Shown here: piece by piece, positions 24,693-36,852 of the stretch
How the letters are laid out: each line of letters starts with the position of its first letter
Position numbering within the stretch: position 1 is the first letter of the stretch
NCBI GenBank assembly: GCA_905182985.1
Contig: CAJJDN010000048.1
Span: 361,061-425,060 of the forward strand
Source of the DNA: Paramecium sonneborni
Lineage: Eukaryota; Ciliophora; Oligohymenophorea; Peniculida; Parameciidae
Reading direction: 5' to 3'
Length of the DNA: 64,000 nt
The notes under the pieces: model-generated
What the model saw: only the letters and a program-made list of their open reading frames with translations
What the model was told of the DNA's origin: nothing
The model's database searches: none
Position numbers and translations under genes: made by a program

Positions 24693-25971
24693 TCATAATT
24701 ATTTTAAGTTTTTTATTGAAAAATAAAATTGTGATAGCTCTAAGTGAAAGTTTTATTAGATTTCTTTTAAATATATTTACTACTATTAACGGAATATTGG
24801 TAAATCATCTATAAAATTCATTTGCAGTTATTCAACTTTTTATTTATTATTATTTATCGCTTATTTGAGTTCCTCTAATTTACTTTTACTACTATTAATG
24901 TTATTAATTAATTAAGAATCTTTATGAATTTAATCTTTCAACTCTCTGTAATAATTTATTATTTTCAGAACTGAATCATAATCTCTAATGCATGTTTCAA
25001 TTTAATAAATTAACCTCTATTTCATTTGGATATAAAATGTTTCATACAATTTGGTAATCTATTTTAATCTCATAAATTCTTCAGTTTACTAACAATCAAT
25101 CACTAAATACATCTAATTTTATTACTGAAAATATCTTAACTGATTATAAGTGATTTAGATTACATAAACAATTTTTAAACTATTTTCTACATATCAGAAC
25201 ATATTATTTCAGTTTATTATTTATTCTATAACATCTCCTTTAAAACTTAAGATTGAGTATAAATACATTTTACCTTCATCAAAACATTGATCTTATTTAT
25301 CAGGAAGTCTTGGTAAAACTTAAGAAGAACCAAAACTCACACATTTTGAAAACATATTTACAAATGAAACTCCAGTAAGCATAATTGTATTTAAAATCGT
25401 ATTTGATTCACTAATTTTGTTGATATAATCTTAAAAATCATTAAAATCCTATTTAAATAACATATTGTATTACTCTTAATTCTTTACTAAAAAATTTCTA
25501 TAAAACATTCACATTTTTTAATAATTTATGATCTAGTAATTTTTACATGTAATATAGAAATTCATATTTTCTAAAATATTAAAATGGAATAACCTTTTAT
25601 CTTTATCATAAATTTTAGTTTTTTCAGGTAGACTAGGTATAATTCTACCAATGTGTTTATTTTCTAATTGATTTTATAACCATTCAAAATGTGAATATCT
25701 ATAATTTAATAATAGAATAACCTTCTTGTAAATTCATGAGATTCCAGTTCCATTAATTAAATCAATTTTAATGAATTCATATTTGTATTTAACAGTATCC
25801 CAAGTACTAATACATTCGAAATAAATAATGTAAAATATACAAATGAGATTCAATGTCTGTACTTTTGTAATAAACTTTGTAAGAGATGGTTTTTGAATCT
25901 ATTTTTGGTGCTCTTTTAATAACATCATGTATGATTTAAGATGTCATAATTTGATCACTATATTCTGTCAT
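24693..25971 (-). CDS. Sorting-nexin-like PX domain protein
   Basis: PX domains bind PI3P on endosomes; sorting nexins couple this to a membrane-bending BAR domain. The start is taken at ATG 25971 (MTEYSDQIMTSQIIHDVIKR). The diagnostic motif HEFTRRYSHFEWLQNQL followed by IIPSLPEK matches the PX core (RRYSDFxWL ... PPLPxK). It is assembled by a 23-nt intron within R/RYS. A long helical C-terminus (ITKLYETFYIQMKQRLIYQI; INSSKSKLEELKQAINNNKQ) is BAR-like. Several introns are needed (34, 23, 27 and 25 nt placed; at least one more near 25.2 kb not placed). The strand before HEFTRR (KYEFIKIDLINGTG) is in another frame with no GT...AG between, so a +1 shift near 25745 is suspected. The start lies only 17 bp after the stop of the upstream minus gene. 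Confidence 0.72.
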
Positions 25972-25988
25972 TAAATAATATAAATTTA

Positions 25989-26674
25989 TCAAGTGAAAAA
26001 TTTTTTCTTCAAATGAGACTATGTAAAAACTTATTTGAAGTTGATCTTTTAATTTTTGCAAGTATTATTGTTGAAAAAATTATTGGCAAATGTGAAATTA
26101 CAGTCATCTTCTTTGGTTGGTATGGAATCCTCAATTTTAGGTAATTTAATGCGTTTATTATAATTTTATGAGACTGACTATTTTGCTTCAATATTTTTAG
26201 GTTTAATGGATTCCTATTAACTTTAAGGTTAAAGAAGAGATCTAGAGTTCTTTTTTAAATCATTAAAATCTATTCTTGGTTTAAGTTTGCGAGTTCGACT
26301 TAATGATTCAATAATCTACTATTTTTAGTTTAATGATCGTTTAAGATTCTCATTTTCTCTCAATATTAATTATATTTAATCTATAGGAGATCCATTTATC
26401 ATTTCAGTGGAGATTCTATATGATTTAAATGAATAAAGTTAAGAATTTAGATATGGGCTATATAAATTAGATATCATACTTAGAATCACATTCATATGAT
26501 GTTGGTGTAGTAAGAGCCTATAATTGTAATCTTGGAGTCTCAGTAGGTAACTAAACTTCATTATTCTTCTAATAATTTACCCATCTATTATTTATATTAG
26601 AGAGGCTTGGGTTTAAAAAGTTAGCAATTTTACTAATTTAATGCTGCGTAAGATTTAGAATGTTGTAAATCCAT
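25989..26674 (-). CDS. Small coiled-coil/low-complexity protein, unknown
   Basis: ATG 26674 gives MDLQHSKSYAALNQQNCQLF. Removing a 25-nt and a 22-nt intron leaves 213 codons exactly, ending at TGA 25989. It has a short coiled coil (IQLILRENENLKRSLNQKQQ) followed by a basic, Asn/Gln-rich tail. No family recognised. A longer minus frame runs upstream to an ATG at 26838, but that would overlap the divergent gene starting at 26720, so the shorter spliced model is preferred. Only 17 bp separate its stop from the sorting nexin start on the same strand. Confidence 0.6.
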
Positions 26675-26719
26675 TCTTTATTTTGATATAATATGATTAT
26701 ATAATTAATTAATTTATAT
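26675..26719. promoter_or_regulatory. 45-bp divergent intergenic region
   Basis: The whole space between the ATG codons of two divergent coiled-coil genes is about 45 bp of nearly pure A/T. It must hold both 5' leaders and promoters if both gene models are right. Inferred only from gene positions. Confidence 0.35.
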
Positions 26720-28501
26720 ATGAATTCACCCTTTCGTATTTCATCTCCTAAAAGATCATCAGCATGTAAAAGTGAATGTAATTAACATCTCTTTACAAAC
26801 CATAAACGTAAATCTCTTATATTATTCAATTAAGTCATCTTAAAAAAACCAAAAGATAAAGAAAAGCTAGAAGAAACTATTATTCATCTCAAATTATAAA
26901 TTAATGTCTTAAATGATGACAATACTAAACTTAAATTTGAAATTCAACATCTCCAAGTAACCTTTTTCATTTAATTCAATTAGAAATAAATCAATAAATA
27001 AGAAAAAGCATTATAAATCAACAAAAAACTTCATAATGATTCGTAGATCTAAACTCAATATAGTAATTACACTAAAACATTAAGTGAAGAAATTATTAAT
27101 TTTTCATCTTAAACATGCTCTCTTATTGCTTATTCTAAATAAATCAAAGAATTATAAAATACTATTTAATAAAAAAATCAATAAATTGAAGATTTAAAAA
27201 GAGATACTAGAAAAACTAGATATACTGAATTGCAAGTATTTTAATCCATTTTATAATAGGTTTAATATTAAGTTATTTAATAAGAATATGAGGAATTATT
27301 AAAGAAATATTAAGCTTAAAGACATCTCAGGTATTATCATATTTGATTGTTAATCTAGTTAATTTGCAAATGATGATGAGTTAAACAAAGATAATATTTA
27401 TCTATCATAATAACTTTATGATAATTAATAGCATATATAATAATAAAATACAAAAATTAAAAAACTTGAAACTGAATTACATCAAAATAATTTTAAAAGA
27501 TAATAGTTTGAAAAGTTAGTTTAAGAAAAAGACAGAGAATTAAGTTTAACTCATTTTGAATATAGTAATCCTAAGAAAACTATTGCTGATCTTAATAAAT
27601 AATGGTAATAACAATTGGATCTATAATTTATATCATTTCAGAGATAGGAATAAATATTGATTAATAAGTAATAGCAGATAGCTGAATTGGAGAGGAAAAT
27701 AATTGATTTAGAGCAATAATTATAATAGAAGGATTTTTACCATAAAAAAGATATTGATAATTTACACTTAGTTATAGCTACTTTAAAAGACTAAATCTTT
27801 TAGTTAGAGAATGAAGATAAAAGGAAATCTCTACCGGTAATAGATTAACCAAATGAATCATCAGATAGAAATAAAAAACATGCTTCTGTAATAATAAATA
27901 AGAAACGGATTTAGAAAGTTAATTATCATGAAATCTCTTAAATGTTATTAGAATTAAGAATAAAATTAAAATTAAATGAAATTCCTTTTATTAGATTAGA
28001 TTAGTATATTTATTCGAAATCTGTTAAAGGATGTTTAGCATTGTCAGATTTAATTGAAACTTTGAAATAGTAACCTTTTGAATTGAATGATGAATAAGCA
28101 ACATTGATTGCTAGATTCGTTATAGAACCAGAATAAGAGGAATGGATTTATTATGATTTAAACTGTACGAATGATATAGTGATTTCAATAAGTATCTTCA
28201 AAAATCTCATAAAAGGATATGAATTAATTTCATATGATGAGCATAAAGTTCTGTATAGTCAATTATGTTAAGTATGAATCATTTAGATGTTTAGATGATG
28301 AAACAAAATTAAAATAGAATAATATCTTATTTGTAATTATAGGGAGATCATTGTAGTGTTTAGGAATTCAAGAAAGCTCTTGAATACAATGATGTGAAAT
28401 TATCTCTAAAATTAGAAGATTTATTAATGATGAAGATCTATGAATAATTTAAACAAGTAAGTAAATTGAAATACTCTATAATATTTGATATATTAAAATG
28501 A
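26720..28501 (+). CDS. Long coiled-coil protein with C-terminal EF-hand-like region
   Basis: ATG 26720 (MNSPFRISSPKRSSACKSEC), introns of 27, 28 and 23 nt, 568 codons exactly, TGA 28499. Residues ~60-390 are continuous coiled coil with heptads (EKLEETIIHLKLQINVLNDD; IAELERKIIDLEQQLQQKDF). The C-terminal ~170 residues form helix pairs (ISQMLLELRIKLKLNEIPFI; CLALSDLIETLKQQPFELND; DEQATLIARFVIEPEQEEWI) that resemble paired EF-hands without clear calcium loops, a layout common in ciliary coiled-coil proteins. This assignment is inference. It is divergent from the 25989-26674 gene and upstream of the ribosomal protein gene. Confidence 0.7.
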
Positions 28502-28597
28502 TGATAAGTATCTTAAAGAATTATAATATATATATGAATGTATATAAATATATATGAAATTTTAAATAAATAAAAATCCTTTTTAAAAAAAATTATT

Positions 28598-29273
28598 ATG
28601 GCTGAATAAGAATCTGTAGCCACAGTTAAATTTGCAAATCAACCAAAATTATTTGGAAAATGGGATTATGATGAAGTACAAGTGACAGATTAATGCTTCA
28701 AAGATTATATAGCAGTTCAAACATCAAAATCAAGAGTGTTTGTTCCTCATACTGCTGGAAGGTAAAGAATATGGATGATAATGTTAATAGATATTAAAGA
28801 AAGAAGTTTAGAAAGGCTTAATGTCCAATAGTTGAGAGATTAGCTGGTGCACTTATGTTTCATGGCAGAAATACAGGAAAGAAAGTGAAGGCTGTAGCAA
28901 TAATTAGACATGCCTTTGAAATAGTACATTTATTGACAGGCAAGAATCCACTTGCAGTATTATCATTAGCTGTCTAAAGAGGAGGAGCTAGAGAAGATTT
29001 TACTAAAGTTGGTACAGGTGGTGTTGCCAAATAATAAGCTGTTGATGTTGCTCCTATTAGAAGAGTTAATGAAGTATACTATTCAATTCAATTTAAATAA
29101 AGGCTGTTCATAATCTAGCCAAAGGTGTTAGAGAATCTGTATTCAAGAAGATGAAAACTATTGCAGAAGCCTTAGCTGATGAATTAATTGCAGCAGCCAA
29201 TGAAGATGGATAAAAGTCATACACTATTAAAAAGAGAGATGAATTAGAGAAAGTTGCCAAAACTAATCGTTGA
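28598..29273 (+). CDS. RPS5: 40S ribosomal protein S5 (uS7)
   Basis: Component of the small-subunit head that contacts mRNA at the E site. The sequence follows eukaryotic S5 closely: [86 protein letters not shown] and final [14 protein letters not shown]. Two 29-nt introns (28762-28790 and 29074-29102) leave 206 codons, matching the usual ~205 residues. The start at 28598 is the only one giving the short acidic N-terminus ([17 protein letters not shown]). It converges with the Rab-GAP gene with 100 bp between. Confidence 0.97.
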
Positions 29274-29373
29274 TTAACATCATTAATTATATTTTAGTAC
29301 AATACAAAATCAAAATATTCAATTAATATATCAATATCTATTACACATACTCTTATATATTTTATTATAAAAT

Positions 29374-31215
29374 TCAATTATTTTTTATCTAAGAAAAACA
29401 TTAAACAATAATTATTGAAGTTTAACTTCTCTCTCTTTTATATTCATTATTCAAAACAAATTCATCTTATAATACCTTTAACATATCATAATAGCTATAT
29501 TAAGACATATGTATTCTATTCAAAAATTATTAGTATTCTTCTTATTATTATAAATCTAAAGGAATAATTATGGATAATAAAGTCTTAAATTCTTCATCTT
29601 TCAAACATGATTCAGTATGTGCTGTGAAAAACATCTTTAATTTTTGTTCAAATGATCCTCTCAATAATACACTTAAACAAGTCAAGAATTCTCTAAAATC
29701 CAATAATTCTGATTTATTTTCATCAAATAATTAAAAAACTAATTCATATTTATATTTATCTAATAATTTATATTTTGTGTAATTCTGATGAAATGATTCC
29801 TAATTTAATCTATATAATTAGATAATCATACCATGAGTTTAAGAAATGCTTCTTTATTAATACCATATTTTTATAATTTACTTTGTTATACATGTAAATT
29901 TGATTAATATATACAATGATCATTATCTGAAAGAGCATAGAATGAATTATAACTTTGTCTTTCTTATAGATTAATGGATACATTTCTATTTTCTATGCAA
30001 TACTTTTTAAATTCATTTTATATTAATAATATTTCTTCAGTATCAAAATTAGTTATTTTCTTTAATCTAAAGATTATTTATTTATCATCATTAATCCAAG
30101 ATCTGCTTATTTATGAATAATATTATTCAATCTCTTCTTATCTTTCAAATGATTTAAAATAAGTACTCTCTTTACTGAATAATTATAATAAATCACTATA
30201 TTTAATGACTATAGATGGTATATATAACAATATTTACTCTTTCCTATTTCATCAATAAGTCCTTATTTTGTGAAATCGAGATTGTTAGCAGTAGTCTTAA
30301 CTAAAGATAGAATTATTGCCTAATCTATAGGAATATAGGAGTTCTTTTTAAACATTTCTTCCCATGTAACAAATAAAGAACTTGTATTTAAGACTTATAA
30401 CATTAGAGTCAATAACATTTAAGGTCCTGAAATATCAAGAAAATTTATCATTTGATCATAATTTATTAAATTCATACTTTTTAAAAGAGATTTCAAAAAG
30501 TAAAGTTCAGCTTAATTACCAATCCAAATTGCTCCAGATGAATTAGAGTAAAATCTTGGTGGAATAATAGATTTAAATATATGATTCATAATATGAAATG
30601 CTCCTTCTTCATCTGATACACATAATAGAATTATTGCTATTTAATTAATTCCTTAACAATATCCAATTATTGGATAATGAGAAACAAATAGCTATAAGAC
30701 TTTTATTATTGATTCTCTAATATATGATTAATCATAGCCTTCTTAACATTAACTAATGAACTCTCTTAAACTATAATTAAATTAAAGTTCATCAGATCTT
30801 CCTGTCATTACAGCCTTATCTATAATTTCTTTATCTCTTTCAGATATAGTTCTTTACATTTTTATTTTTCTTTCTTACTCTCCAATCCATTTTTATTGCA
30901 TTTTAGATCTAGAATTCCATCTGATCCCATTTTCACATATCATTGTTTAATAATATGAATAATCTTAAAAACAATTATCACACACACGTTGTGGTTAATT
31001 AAAATCTTTTACGAAATCATTTGGTTTAGCAAATAACTAAATAAAAATTTTGGATACTTTAACTCTATTTTCACTACAATTTTTACAAACATCTTAATGA
31101 CACATTTTGCATCTGTAACTTTTTCTTAATTTTCTAAAAATAATATTTTTAATATTTACAGAGCCTTTAAATCCTTTGAACAAATACAACATTTTGTTTT
31201 TTTATAAAAATACAT
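29374..31215 (-). CDS. FYVE-TBC-EF-hand protein, probable Rab GTPase-activating protein
   Basis: The N-terminus (ATG 31215) has a zinc finger of FYVE type: CCICSKD, a 26-nt intron, then SYRCKMCHQDVCKNCSENRV and QPQRVCDNCF; the basic RRHHCR patch of PI3P binders is reduced to KSYRC. A TBC (Rab-GAP) domain follows, with the glutamine-finger motif PIIGYCQGINQIAIIL and SGPQMLLTLMLQVL; I could not find a clear IxxDxxR arginine-finger motif. The C-terminus is EF-hand-like (ELVFQLFDENKSELLDFREF; LSVLLRGSFEQKLKMFF), the order seen in TBC1D8/9-type GAPs. At least one more intron is needed near 29.8-30.0 kb. It likely switches off a Rab on endosomal membranes; the target is unknown. Confidence 0.82.
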
Positions 31216-31366
31216 GTTATAATATATAATTGATTGATAAGATTTATAATAATAAAATAAAAATAGAATGAAAATAAATAGAATAAATTATAATATTCTC
31301 TATTCTTTTATTCATTTTAACTCAAAAATTAACTTTAAGTATATATATATATAAATGAATTATTTT

Positions 31367-32368
31367 TCAATGATTGGGTGATTGATTTACTTTAGTAATT
31401 AATTTAATTTTGATATTTTATGGTTTCTTATGATTATTTTATAGCATCTAATCATTTAAGTTATTTTATATTAATTATTCTTCTTATATAATATCAGATA
31501 CAATTGGAAACTATTATTTAATAATTTTGATATTGGATTATTAAGGTTGTTATTAGATTTATGGTTAATCTTATTGTTTGACATAATTATTTGATGGAGT
31601 ATATTCTGATGGAATAAAAATCTTTTACATAATTGGTTAAGATGGAATATCATGAAGTGTTTAATTTGGATCAGAAATCTAATTGATTCTATGGATTTCA
31701 ATGATAGGTTGTATTTTAACTTAATTATCCTGTTATTATTATTAATTAATTTAGATATTAGTACTAGTTTTAATTGAATTATGTTATTGAATTATGTGAT
31801 TTTCTAATTTATCTTTATTCTGAAATGTCAATTTACATTAGATACAAATAAAGATTGATAAATCATTTAAATGATCTTAAAGTACATGATTTGAACTTTA
31901 TTAAATACTGTTAAATGAATTATGACATTATTTGCACTTTAATTCAGTATTGATGTATAACTTTTAGAAACCTTAAAAGAGTTGTTTGTAAGGATTATCT
32001 TAAAACTGTTTGTTACACATTAATTTTAAAGCTTATAATTGATTTAAAGAACCTTATTTCATTTTCTCATTTATATGGTAATAAAATCTAGAAATTAATT
32101 TCTTTGCTATTGGTTTTAGATCTAATTACTAATTGGTAGGTTAAGGTTCATTTAAACTTAAAACTATCTCAACACTAGTATCTTCACTTATAATTATTTC
32201 TGGTTTTTATTCTTAAGGAGGGATATTGTATTCAAAATCATTTTAAATATTAATCGATTATCGATCAATGATTGTTGTTAGTAAATCAATTTTATCTTTT
32301 AATTTTGTCATATTTTTACGACATTTTTTCATTTTAGCTAATAATACAAGGTTATTCGGACTTTGCAT
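31367..32368 (-). CDS. C2H2 zinc-finger protein
   Basis: Intronless 334-codon frame from ATG 32368 (MQSPNNLVLLAKMKKCRKNM) to TGA 31367. Two adjacent C2H2 fingers lie in the middle: LKCKQCHNSFNSIQQSSNHV...DH and FICIQCKLTFQNKDKLENHI...QH. The N-terminal part has a short coiled coil (KNMTKLKDKIDLLTTIIDRQ), and the C-terminal half is Gln/Asn/Pro-rich and probably disordered. It may bind nucleic acid; target unknown. It lies 151 bp upstream of the FYVE-TBC gene on the same strand. Confidence 0.8.
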
Positions 32369-32549
32369 AAATAATTTAAATTATTAGGGTCATTTATTAA
32401 TGTCATTTTTATTTATATATATAAAATAATGAATATATAAATTATATAATTTTAATTATCTAAAATTATCGTTGTGAATTAACGTAAGTTAATGTTAAAT
32501 CATTAACCTAGATTACGAATGATTAAAAATAATAAATAACAAAACCAAA

Positions 32550-34018
32550 ATGGCATTAACCAAGGTCGTTCTTCTTTGTATCCAAAATAAGAAATAATTA
32601 ACAATTACTCATGATTAAATATATAAACACTTCTGTCAATATGGTTAAATAGATAAAGTAAACATATTAAATATGTTTAGATTTTGATATTCGAAAAAAC
32701 TTAAATTTGGAAAGTCTTCTTGGAAACCAAAAACAAAGAAGCTGCCTAAAACTTAATAAAATTATGTAATAACAACATTTTGAATTGTGATACTTCTTTA
32801 AGAATGTAATTATACCCAAGCAATTTAGAAAATGTAACATTTTCTGATTCTAATTTTGCTGGCAAAGGTATTTTATAAATTAATTATTCTTTAGATTATT
32901 CAAAATAAAAAGAAAAGAGAGATTCTTATAATTCAACTGACGATGAATAGACTTCAGTAAGTAGTCAAGGAGAATAAAACCCCAATTAAAATTCCATTAA
33001 AAATTATCAATAAAATGTTTAATAATCAATTTATTAATACTAATAACATTTATAACAAAGATTATATGAACAATAAGTACTCTAAATGAGATTGCAAACT
33101 CAAAGTTTAGATCTCTAAGTTCCTGATTATTTAAATAATCTGATCTCCAACTAATGGATTGATTAATTTATACAATTAGGAAAACTTCTACAAACATAAT
33201 ATTTACTATAATATTAACTGATTGATAATTATATAAACTATATTAAGTAAGAATCAGCTAATGCTTTGATGGAAATCTAAAATTAATAAAAATAATAATA
33301 ATTGTAATAATAATAATAGTTGTAAAATTAAATTAACAATCTAAATAATATTTATACTATTGATTAATAGGAGAAATCTAGAGTCATTGTAGCCAAATCT
33401 TTTGATGATTCTATTACCACAATTGATATGCTATATAACATTTTTAGTATTTATGGAAATATAGATAAAATGGTATATCAAAAAGATAAATCTACATTAT
33501 TGGTTGAATATCATCTTTAGAAATGTGCTGATCAATGTATAGAGAAACTTAATAATATTATGTTTTAAGGTCAAACCCTTTAAGTAATATAATTTATAAT
33601 ATCTTAGATTACTTATTCTATTCTATAAGAAATTACCTTCCTTGATGAACTAGAAGAATTAGGATTGGTTGAAAAAACAATATATGAAGAAAGATTCATT
33701 GGATCTGAAGCTACTAATAGATATAAACCAAAAAATTCATTTATAGCTGCTTCTCCAAATGATACTATCTTTTTAATGAATTTATCAGATGAATTACTCA
33801 ATATTGAAAGTATTTAACCTTTTTTGGAAACTGAAATAGTTGATTATAAGTATTTTTTAATCTTATATTTTAGATTTTATGAAGATCCAAAATAAAAACA
33901 TAGTTGTGCTATTAAATTTAAAAGTGTTGAAGATGCTATGTTATTCTTATCTAAAAATCATGGTAAAGTAATGGCTGATAGAAAAATCTTAATGACTTTT
34001 TCAAAAAAGCCTATGTGA
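32550..34018 (+). CDS. PTB/hnRNP-L-like RNA-binding protein with RRM domains
   Basis: Starts MALTKVVLLCIQNKKQLTIT at ATG 32550. Introns of 23, 27, 24 and 24 nt give 457 codons exactly. RRM 1 (residues ~1-95) ends with LRMQLYPSNLENVTFSDSNF and GKDYS, the arrangement seen in the second RRM of PTB/hnRNP-L (SLRIDFSxLxxLxVxxNxxxxRDYT). A Gln-rich linker follows, then RRM 2 (SRVIVAKSFDDSITTIDMLY ... YGNIDKMV) and RRM 3 (DTIFLMNLSDELLNIESIQP ... CAIKFKSVEDAMLFLSK) to the end. PTB-type proteins control splicing and mRNA stability by binding pyrimidine tracts. It lacks one of the usual four RRMs. It is divergent from the C2H2 gene. Confidence 0.82.
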
Positions 34019-34084
34019 TTCAATATTTTATATTTATAATTAAGTTTGACAACAAATAAAAATAAAAATTTGATTTATTTATTC

Positions 34085-34861
34085 ATGAAATAATAATAAA
34101 TATTAGAAGACTCTGATTCAGAATACAAATAAGAAGTTGTCTCTAAAACAATTAATGATAGAGAAACTAAAGTAAAACTTACTTACAAAGAAATCTAAGT
34201 TAGACCAGGAGTCTTAGAAAGATAACAATGGGAAAAGTGGGGAGAAGTATCTTCTATTCCAAGAGGATAATTTAGAGAAGGAGATATGCTTGTAGAAGCT
34301 GAATTAAGAATTTAAGCTGCAAATAATTAAGAAGAATGTAATTTTATTATCCCTCCACCTAAATAATTGTTTGTGGTCAGTTTTGATAAAGAGTAATAAA
34401 AAACTTAAACAAATCAATAAACTGGTATTTATACTAATTATGATAGGACCTCGTTAAATTGGTTAAGCTATTGTATTTGAATAAGCTCCTGCTTCATCTT
34501 AATGGTTAGTTATTGTATCAAATCTTGTTTAATTTGAATATGCTGAAACCTTTTTAGATATCATAAGTTATTATTTCTTTTAATATTTTTAGGAGCCAAA
34601 GATGATTTTAGAGGATGGTTGAAAAAATAATTAGAATAAGAAGAAGGAAGATTCAGCTATTATATTAATTTCTTATAAAATAGAAGAAAATAAAAAGTAT
34701 ATTCTCAAGATGGATAAAATTCTCATTAACCTTTGATATAAAAAGTTATGTTGAAGTTTTAAGATAAAAATAGAGCAGAAATTGCACTTGAGAAACTTAA
34801 TGGCAAAAGTTATGATGGTTGTATTTTACAATTAGAATTGTAAGAATAAAGACCTCGTTGA
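34085..34861 (+). CDS. RRM protein resembling translation initiation factor eIF3g
   Basis: Intron-corrected length 243 codons (introns of 22 and 26 nt), start MKQQQILEDSDSEYKQEVVS at 34085. The N-terminal region VKLTYKEIQVRPGVLERQQW followed by EKWGEVSSIPRG matches the eIF3g pattern of a basic strand then WxKFG. The C-terminal ~120 residues form an RRM (WLVIVSNLVQFEYAETFLDI ... KVMLKFQDKNRAEIALEKLN) ending QEQRPR. The eIF3g zinc-knuckle cysteines are not visible. The RNP motifs are poor, so a divergent eIF3g or another RRM protein are both possible. Confidence 0.6.
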
Positions 34862-34911
34862 AAATTGTTATTTTGATATCAATTTGTGTTAAAAGAACTA
34901 AACAAAAATTA

Positions 34912-35552
34912 TCATTTTTTTATACGTCCTTTCCCATCTTTACGACATTCAATAGAACAATACCAAGGTTCATTCTCAGGTGGAAAATCTTTTAATTTAA
35001 CACATTCTAAATGAAACCATTCTTTTGAACATAATTGATTATCACACATAACCATTTATCCAAAAGATGGTTTTTAACATATACAATATAATGGCTCACT
35101 TTAACTTGCATTTTAAAATATTTCTTTGCTTTATTCAATCTCTTAATTAATTTTCTTTCTTTTTTCTTTCTAATATTTACTCAATATTAAAAATCTTCTT
35201 TTATGATCAGGTGCCATACTTGATTTTAAATTTTCTTCAAATTTCTTTAAATCATTATCTAATTACTTTATTTATTTTAATTATTTACTTAAACAGCATT
35301 ATCAACTACTTCATAAACTTTATCACTTATATTTATTTTCTCTTAAGATAAATTTACACTTTCTTCATACAATTAATCTATTTCTAATTTTGTTTTTTCA
35401 GTTTATTGTTATTTGTATTACTTTCTTAATTAGGTTAATTTTAAATGAATTTTTGTAACTTTCTCATCTAATTCTTTGATCAATCTTAAAGATCTAGTAA
35501 CTTCTTATGGTACATGACTTTATCTATCAAAATAATCTTCCAATTATGCCAT
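34912..35552 (-). CDS. ING-family protein with C-terminal PHD finger
   Basis: ING proteins recruit histone acetyltransferase or deacetylase complexes to H3K4me3. The PHD finger is typical: EPLYCICQKPSFGQMVMCDN, then CSKEWFHLECVKL and WYCSIECRKD, with the aromatic and acidic residues that read trimethyl-lysine. The N-terminal ~130 residues are helical, as in the ING domain (EVTRSLRLIKELDEKVTKIH; KVYEVVDNAVQQLDNDLKKF), joined by a 23-nt intron. 206 codons exactly from ATG 35552 to TGA 34912. Length and order match ING. It follows the phosphatase gene on the same strand by 43 bp. Confidence 0.9.
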
Positions 35553-35595
35553 TAAATAAGTATATATATATATATAAAATTAATTAATCGCATAA

Positions 35596-36834
35596 TCAAA
35601 ATAGCTTTTCAATAGCTAGTTTTGGATCATTATATTTTAAGAATTCTCTTAATCTAAATGTAGATTATAATACTAATCTACAATCAGGTGCTGGTAAGAC
35701 CTATTCAGTTAAAAAGTCAAATAAAGTCTTTAATTCTTTATCATCTTTATTATCATAGAATGGAATGATAGGAATACCATTTTCAAGATGAACTCCAAAT
35801 GAATATGCAGCATTATCTACTAATACAATATCTTTAAGATCTCTATTAAATATTCTCAAATCTTTTATATGTACACCATCTGGTGATAAAACACATTTAT
35901 CTCTAAATAATTAGGCTGAAAGTAATTAATTTTTAGGATCTAAATATTATATCACCTAACTAGCATAACATTGATGAGAAGCAGTGAATACAACAACTTC
36001 ACAAATTTAACTTAATTCTTATAGTATCCATTTCGCATATGGTCTTATATTAATACCTGCTTAGACAGTATCACCTGAAGGAAATGTTATAGGTAAATAA
36101 ATATCTGCCTTTAATGATTAATTTTCATTACAATGAATCAAAGTTTCATCAAGATCAAAAACTACTGTTTTTTAATCTAATATTATTATAGTGTAGTATT
36201 TTACATTTGCAATTCAATTTTGGTGGTAAATTTAATAATTTAGATTGTATAGTTTATTAATCTGATTCTTAAAGATTGATACAAAAACCAACACAATTAA
36301 ATGTCTAAACTGCATGATCTTTATATAATTATTACTCAGAATTTTGAGGATAAGAATGTTTAAATGCTTCAACTAACGAAGTAATATAATATATTTATTC
36401 TAAATTAATTTAATATCAATACTTTTTGGCTTAGCTGACCCGACTCTTATTGATGGAGACAATGATTTTGTCTATTTAAAAGGAGAGATTAATGTTTTTG
36501 TAGGTCTACTTACTTGAGTAATAAAATCATCTAAACTAACTTTTAAATTCTCTTTCTTATTATTATCATTTTTCTTTTTTAATTGTTATGCAATTTATTA
36601 AGCAAATTGATTTGATTAAAATCTTTAATCAATTGACATAAGATTATATTTCTTTTATTTTGATTATGGAGTTGTCGTTGTTTAAATTAATGGTGTAAGT
36701 AAAGCACTTGCTGACTTTTCCAATTAAGAAAAATTACGATGCAAACTATTTTTCGTTTTAGGCAATACTTATGAATTATTTTATATCTTTCCTTATTCTT
36801 TAAGATTACTTTTCTAATACAAAAAGTATTTCAT
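35596..36834 (-). CDS. CTD small phosphatase-like (FCP1/SCP, HAD superfamily)
   Basis: HAD-fold aspartate phosphatase related to those acting on the RNA polymerase II C-terminal tail. The catalytic loop is KTVVFDLDETLIHC (DLDET), later FTASHQCYASQVIQYLD (motif II T), and ...DLKDIVLVDNAAYSFGVHLE (conserved DN). These match SCP/Dullard proteins. Introns of 28 nt (just before the catalytic loop) and 23 nt leave 396 codons. The N-terminal half is Ser/Thr/Gln-rich and disordered (TPLIQTTTTPQSKQKKY; SPFKQTKSLSPSIRVGSAK). The ATG at 36834 is only 18 bp from the divergent neighbour's ATG, so a downstream start (for example MSIDQRFQ) cannot be ruled out. Confidence 0.87.
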
Positions 36835-36852
36835 CTTTTTAGTTTACTATAA

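Noticed and set aside
26675..26838. Longer minus-strand start (MTQLNNIRDL) for the gene at 25989-26674
   Set aside because: It would overlap the divergent gene starting at 26720, whose N-terminus and phase are good; the shorter spliced model gives exact codon phase.
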